From positions 1 to 39,294 of the forward strand of contig JBILMS010000031.1 in NCBI GenBank assembly GCA_044375415.1: a DNA stretch of 39,294 bases, in the 5' to 3' direction. A program made the translations under genes and the position numbers. Below the pieces are notes generated by a model. The model ran no database searches. It worked only from the letters and a program-made list of their open reading frames with translations, and was not told where the DNA came from. The DNA comes from JAWXBG01 sp044375415 (GTDB taxonomy: Bacteria > Bacteroidota > Bacteroidia > Flavobacteriales_D > Sanyastnellaceae). Below, piece by piece: positions 36,062 through 39,294 of this stretch; the first letter of the stretch is position 1; every line of letters starts with the position of its first letter.

Positions 36062-38077
36062 ATGAGATTTGTTTTTATTTGTCTAATATTCATCTGTAGT
36101 TGCGCGCTACCGGTTGCATCGTTTGGCCAAACGGATACCATATCCGATGGGCTAATAGTTACGCCTTTAGACAAATTCGTTTCTTTAAATTATCTCTATC
36201 AGGACCCTTCCGCAAAAATATCGTTGAACACATCCGCATCATGGGATGTGAGAGAAGTTCCGGGTAATGTAATGGTTTACACTTCCGATGATATCGCTGA
36301 ATCAGGAGCGAATGACTTGATGGACTTCCTGCAACTAATTCCGGGGCTAAGCATAGCTCAACACCGGGATCAGTCTCCGGGTATAAATGTACGTGGAGTT
36401 CCCGGAAATGAAGGTCGTGTAATGATTGCAATAAATAATTTACCTTTAAACGAAACGGGCACCGGATCTTTTGCATTAGCTCAGAGAATTAATCTGAGAA
36501 ACGTGGCTCGAATTGAGATTACGTATGGGCCCGGCAATATAGTAAATGGCTCCGGATCCTTTTTAGCAAGTGTAAATGTCATTTTAAAAAATGCAAATGA
36601 CGCTGAAGGTGCCGACATTTCCGGAAGTACAACCTTGTACAGAGATGGACTTTCTATGGAAGAGGCAAGCCTCTTGGGTAATCATTTTGTGGGCAAAGAT
36701 GCCACCCTGACCTACACTTTTCGCCGTTCGAATGGAGTCAGAAATTCCGATTACTTCAATAAGAAAACAGTCCCCTTTCTTTCAATCGAAGACCCATCGC
36801 GCGTTTCGAATGCCGAAGCTTTTATGCAGCTCGTTACTAAGAACTTTACCATTGGATATTTCGAGTCCGATTACTCATATGGAAGAACACCTGAGAATTT
36901 CAAAATAAATTCCCAAGCAAGGATGCTCGATTTGAGTCATGTTACGGTTGGAAAAAATTCGTTCAGCCTTCGGAACAATCTGCGATACTCGCAGCAAATG
37001 CCTTGGCATTATGAGGGTATACCCGATTCTTTGTACAATTTATCCAATTTACAATTCAATAGATCCTCCTTCTCATCAATTCTAACTTACAATTTTAACA
37101 GAAGACTTTATCTCAGTGCCCTTTTTGAGGCGGCGCGCACTTCGATAGTCGATAACTTACAACAGGACATTCCTTCCATCAATAAGAATAGCTGGTTTAA
37201 AAATGATCCATCGGTATATGCAGGGGTAGCCGGTTTGGACTTTTTGTACACCTCAAAAATTGGATTATTCAATATCGCGGCTCGCTCAGAATGGGGTACC
37301 CTGAGCAAGATACTAATCTCACCGCGCTTTTCTTATTCCAGGTTAAAAGGTCCGATACACTTTAAATTCATGGTGGCCAAGAGTTATCGAGTACCGGAGA
37401 TAAGAAATTATATATTCAGTTTTCAGGGTGATAGTGTGATCCCGGAAAAACTTCAAAGTATCCAAATTCAAACGGGATATAACTTCAGTGCAAAACACAA
37501 AGTCCTTTTAAATGGATTTTACAGTGAGGTATTAAATCCCATAAAACAGTTTTACGCGGAAGGTCTTCAACCCTACTACCGAAATCTTTCTCAGGTCAAC
37601 TCATATGGATTTGAATTGACGTATCAAATGCATATAGAGAAATTTCATTTTAGAGCTTCTTATTCGTATAATGATGTGTTTGACAAACAGACAAACCGAA
37701 CCAAATCGGATACATCCCTGTATAATGCCAATGAATATTTTGGATTACCTGTAAATAGTTTGAGCCTCAGTTCCAATTGGTCTATTGGTGAACGTAACAA
37801 TTTGATTATTTCCGGACTGATGCAGGGGCCAAAGCGATATGCGGAACTCCACAGTGAAACTACAATTAATGTTCATCGTTCGGACCCAACATGGATATTT
37901 AACGCAGTCTTTCGAACACGTTTGATGAGGTCCGGTGAGTTGATGTTAGAAGTGGGCATGATGAATATCTTGGATCAAAAACAACTTTTATGTTGTAGTT
38001 CCGGTGACTTTGATGAGCCGATTCCTTTCAACACTCGACAATTTCGTCTATCCCTTACCTATTCTTTATTACGTTGA
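36062..38077 (+). CDS. TonB-dependent outer-membrane receptor
   Basis: The 671-residue protein has a signal peptide (MRFVFICLIFICSCALPVASFGQ). The plug domain is recognisable from about residues 60-180: VPGNVMVYTSDDIAESGANDLMDFLQLIPGL, then INVRGVPG, VMIAINNLPLNE and ARIEITYGPGNIVNGSGSFLASVNVILK. A 22-strand-type barrel with many aromatic strand ends follows and finishes FRLSLTYSLLR. There is no N-terminal carboxypeptidase-like domain, no clear TonB box, and no SusD-like gene nearby, so a SusC role is unlikely; the plug is closest to siderophore/B12/colicin-receptor types. It follows the propeller gene after 122 bp without an obvious terminator. The substrate cannot be named. Its TGA overlaps the next gene's TTG start. 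Confidence 0.88.
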   Translation: MRFVFICLIFICSCALPVASFGQTDTISDGLIVTPLDKFVSLNYLYQDPSAKISLNTSASWDVREVPGNVMVYTSDDIAESGANDLMDFLQLIPGLSIAQHRDQSPGINVRGVPGNEGRVMIAINNLPLNETGTGSFALAQRINLRNVARIEITYGPGNIVNGSGSFLASVNVILKNANDAEGADISGSTTLYRDGLSMEEASLLGNHFVGKDATLTYTFRRSNGVRNSDYFNKKTVPFLSIEDPSRVSNAEAFMQLVTKNFTIGYFESDYSYGRTPENFKINSQARMLDLSHVTVGKNSFSLRNNLRYSQQMPWHYEGIPDSLYNLSNLQFNRSSFSSILTYNFNRRLYLSALFEAARTSIVDNLQQDIPSINKNSWFKNDPSVYAGVAGLDFLYTSKIGLFNIAARSEWGTLSKILISPRFSYSRLKGPIHFKFMVAKSYRVPEIRNYIFSFQGDSVIPEKLQSIQIQTGYNFSAKHKVLLNGFYSEVLNPIKQFYAEGLQPYYRNLSQVNSYGFELTYQMHIEKFHFRASYSYNDVFDKQTNRTKSDTSLYNANEYFGLPVNSLSLSSNWSIGERNNLIISGLMQGPKRYAELHSETTINVHRSDPTWIFNAVFRTRLMRSGELMLEVGMMNILDQKQLLCCSSGDFDEPIPFNTRQFRLSLTYSLLR

Positions 38078-39294
38078 AAATAACCTTCTGCATATCATTT
38101 CTATTTGCGGTGTTCCTCACATCCCCACTGTGTGCGAATCCCGTAGAACTGGATTTGTTTCGCAGCAACTTTATGAAGTTGTATGAGCATGCACAAAAAT
38201 GTAAAGAAAATGGAAGGTATATTGAAGCTAATCTGATTGGTGTAGAGGCGTTGGATTTAGCCATACGTATAAATGATGCGAATTTGCAGACCCAGACTTG
38301 TCTTTTATTATTCGATAATTACTACCTCCAAAAAGACTATTACAACTGCATTGATTTTGGAAGCAGGGCACTTATCTATTCATCAACTGCCACTTCAGAC
38401 GTGAAATTGCTCAGTCATCTTCGTATGATCGAGTTATATGATGCCTTAGGGATTTCCGAATTAAACCTTGCCTTGATTCCGGAGGCCGAAAAATGTGCGA
38501 ATACCAGAGTACTCATTGAAAAACTCAGAACATTCAAACTTCGAGCATTGAAAAGTCAAAAATTCTCGCTTGACATCGAGAAGCAGTTAGTGCAGTTGTT
38601 GGATAATGCCAAGGTGAGTAAGCATCACGACATGGTTCTTGAGACATTGGAAGTTCTGATTATTCGCTTGACCGACGCCCGGCGATACATTGAAGCGGAA
38701 AAGTACGCCGAAGAGATGAAGGGATACGCCGGCTGGGCCAAAAACACCACTAAACTTATAGTTGCAAATAATAACTTGGGATTGATCAATGGTTATCTCT
38801 CTAAACCTGATAACGCCCTGTTTTTCTTCGACAAAGCAATATCTCTAAATGAAAAAGAAACTCCTCTTTTAGTAGAGATACTTATGAATAAAGCTTATTT
38901 GTACACTAGTCAAATGAAGTACAGTGAGGCTTTATCTGTCTTGAGCAAAGCATCGAACATAGCTGAAAAAGGCAAATTCCACAAGTTGAATATTAAGGCA
39001 TTGGCAGCACAAGCATCGATTAGTCTTATGAACAACGAAAACTTTGAGGCTCAATCGTTGGCTAGGAAAGCATCCGAACTTTCCATTGAAACGACGATCG
39101 ACGATTATTTGGAGGAAATTTATCTGATACTTTCTGAAATCGCCCTACAAAGTGGAAACAAAGAATTGAACCTGAAATACCTTAACGATTCCAAGAAGCG
39201 GGCAGAGGAAGAATCTCAGCAGACGTTGGCTGAAACGAGAGAGCGTTCAAACTTTATCAACAGCATTCAAAAGACAATTCGCGCTGTGGAAATT
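38074..39294 (+). CDS. Exported TPR protein, probable sensor, partial (C-terminus beyond the right edge)
   Basis: The frame opens at TTG 38074, overlapping the receptor's stop by four bases (TTGA), and stays open to the edge (407 codons). The TTG start is supported because it directly yields a signal peptide (MKITFCISFLFAVFLTSPLCA); the first in-frame ATG comes 34 codons later, after that peptide. The remainder is a helical TPR array (GYLSKPDNALFFFDKAISLNEK; AYLYTSQMKYSEALSVLSKAS) followed by a charged coiled coil (KKRAEEESQQTLAETRERSN). In Bacteroidota this architecture often precedes a transmembrane helix and a histidine kinase or DNA-binding output, but none of that is visible. A purely periplasmic TPR scaffold is the alternative. 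Confidence 0.72.
   Translation, partial: MKITFCISFLFAVFLTSPLCANPVELDLFRSNFMKLYEHAQKCKENGRYIEANLIGVEALDLAIRINDANLQTQTCLLLFDNYYLQKDYYNCIDFGSRALIYSSTATSDVKLLSHLRMIELYDALGISELNLALIPEAEKCANTRVLIEKLRTFKLRALKSQKFSLDIEKQLVQLLDNAKVSKHHDMVLETLEVLIIRLTDARRYIEAEKYAEEMKGYAGWAKNTTKLIVANNNLGLINGYLSKPDNALFFFDKAISLNEKETPLLVEILMNKAYLYTSQMKYSEALSVLSKASNIAEKGKFHKLNIKALAAQASISLMNNENFEAQSLARKASELSIETTIDDYLEEIYLILSEIALQSGNKELNLKYLNDSKKRAEEESQQTLAETRERSNFINSIQKTIRAVEI

Noticed and set aside
36062..38077. SusC-type glycan receptor
   Set aside because: It lacks the N-terminal carboxypeptidase-like domain and a SusD neighbour, and at 671 residues it is much shorter than SusC proteins.

Overview
The window is a stretch of bacterial chromosome from a member of the phylum Bacteroidota, most likely a marine Flavobacteriales-type organism. 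This rests on proteins with type IX secretion (T9SS) type B C-terminal domains ('gliding motility-associated' / CHU_C), a PorP/SprF-family protein, HYR- and PKD-repeat surface proteins, Bacteroidota-style ParE/ParC, a ClpC with the phylum-typical N-terminus, and occasional TAnnTTTG -7 promoter elements. The genus cannot be fixed from the sequence. No rRNA, tRNA, CRISPR array, phage or insertion sequence was seen.

Layout. (1) 1-6558, minus strand: two adjacent secreted proteases, a trypsin-like serine protease (6558-3829) and, downstream, a reprolysin-like metalloprotease (3766 to beyond base 1). Both carry the same set of C-terminal modules. The metalloprotease gene holds a roughly 750-bp near-identical tandem duplication. 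(2) 6818-11450, plus: parE-parC (topoisomerase IV). (3) 11466-12656, minus: a membrane GAF-PAS protein ending in a histidine phosphotransfer helix pair with no kinase ATPase domain. (4) 12758-15221, plus: prfC (release factor 3) overlapping a DMT/EamA transporter gene. (5) 17455-15393, minus: FAD-linked oxidase, small lipoprotein, a probable 41-residue small protein, then an intrinsic terminator. (6) 21011-17532, minus: a T9SS type B surface protein with CUB, P-domain-like and PKD modules. (7) 23764-21155, minus: clpC. (8) 24109-26667, plus: gyrA, divergent from clpC; the shared intergenic region carries two perfect DnaA-box sequences in inverted orientation. (9) 26845-27984, plus: a secreted TPR protein. 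(10) 28359 to the right edge, plus: a tightly packed surface locus with a 1930-residue HYR-repeat type B CTD protein, its PorP/SprF partner, a PD40 beta-propeller protein, a TonB-dependent receptor and the start of an exported TPR protein.

How the parts work together. Housekeeping functions (both type II topoisomerases, RF3, ClpC) alternate with accessory cell-surface loci. The best candidate for an undescribed system is the 28.3-39.3 kb locus. A giant adhesin-like substrate, its probable dedicated T9SS partner and a propeller protein overlap end to start, followed by a receptor and a TPR protein joined by a TTGA stop/start overlap. Their combined function is inferred from gene order and cannot be read from sequence alone.
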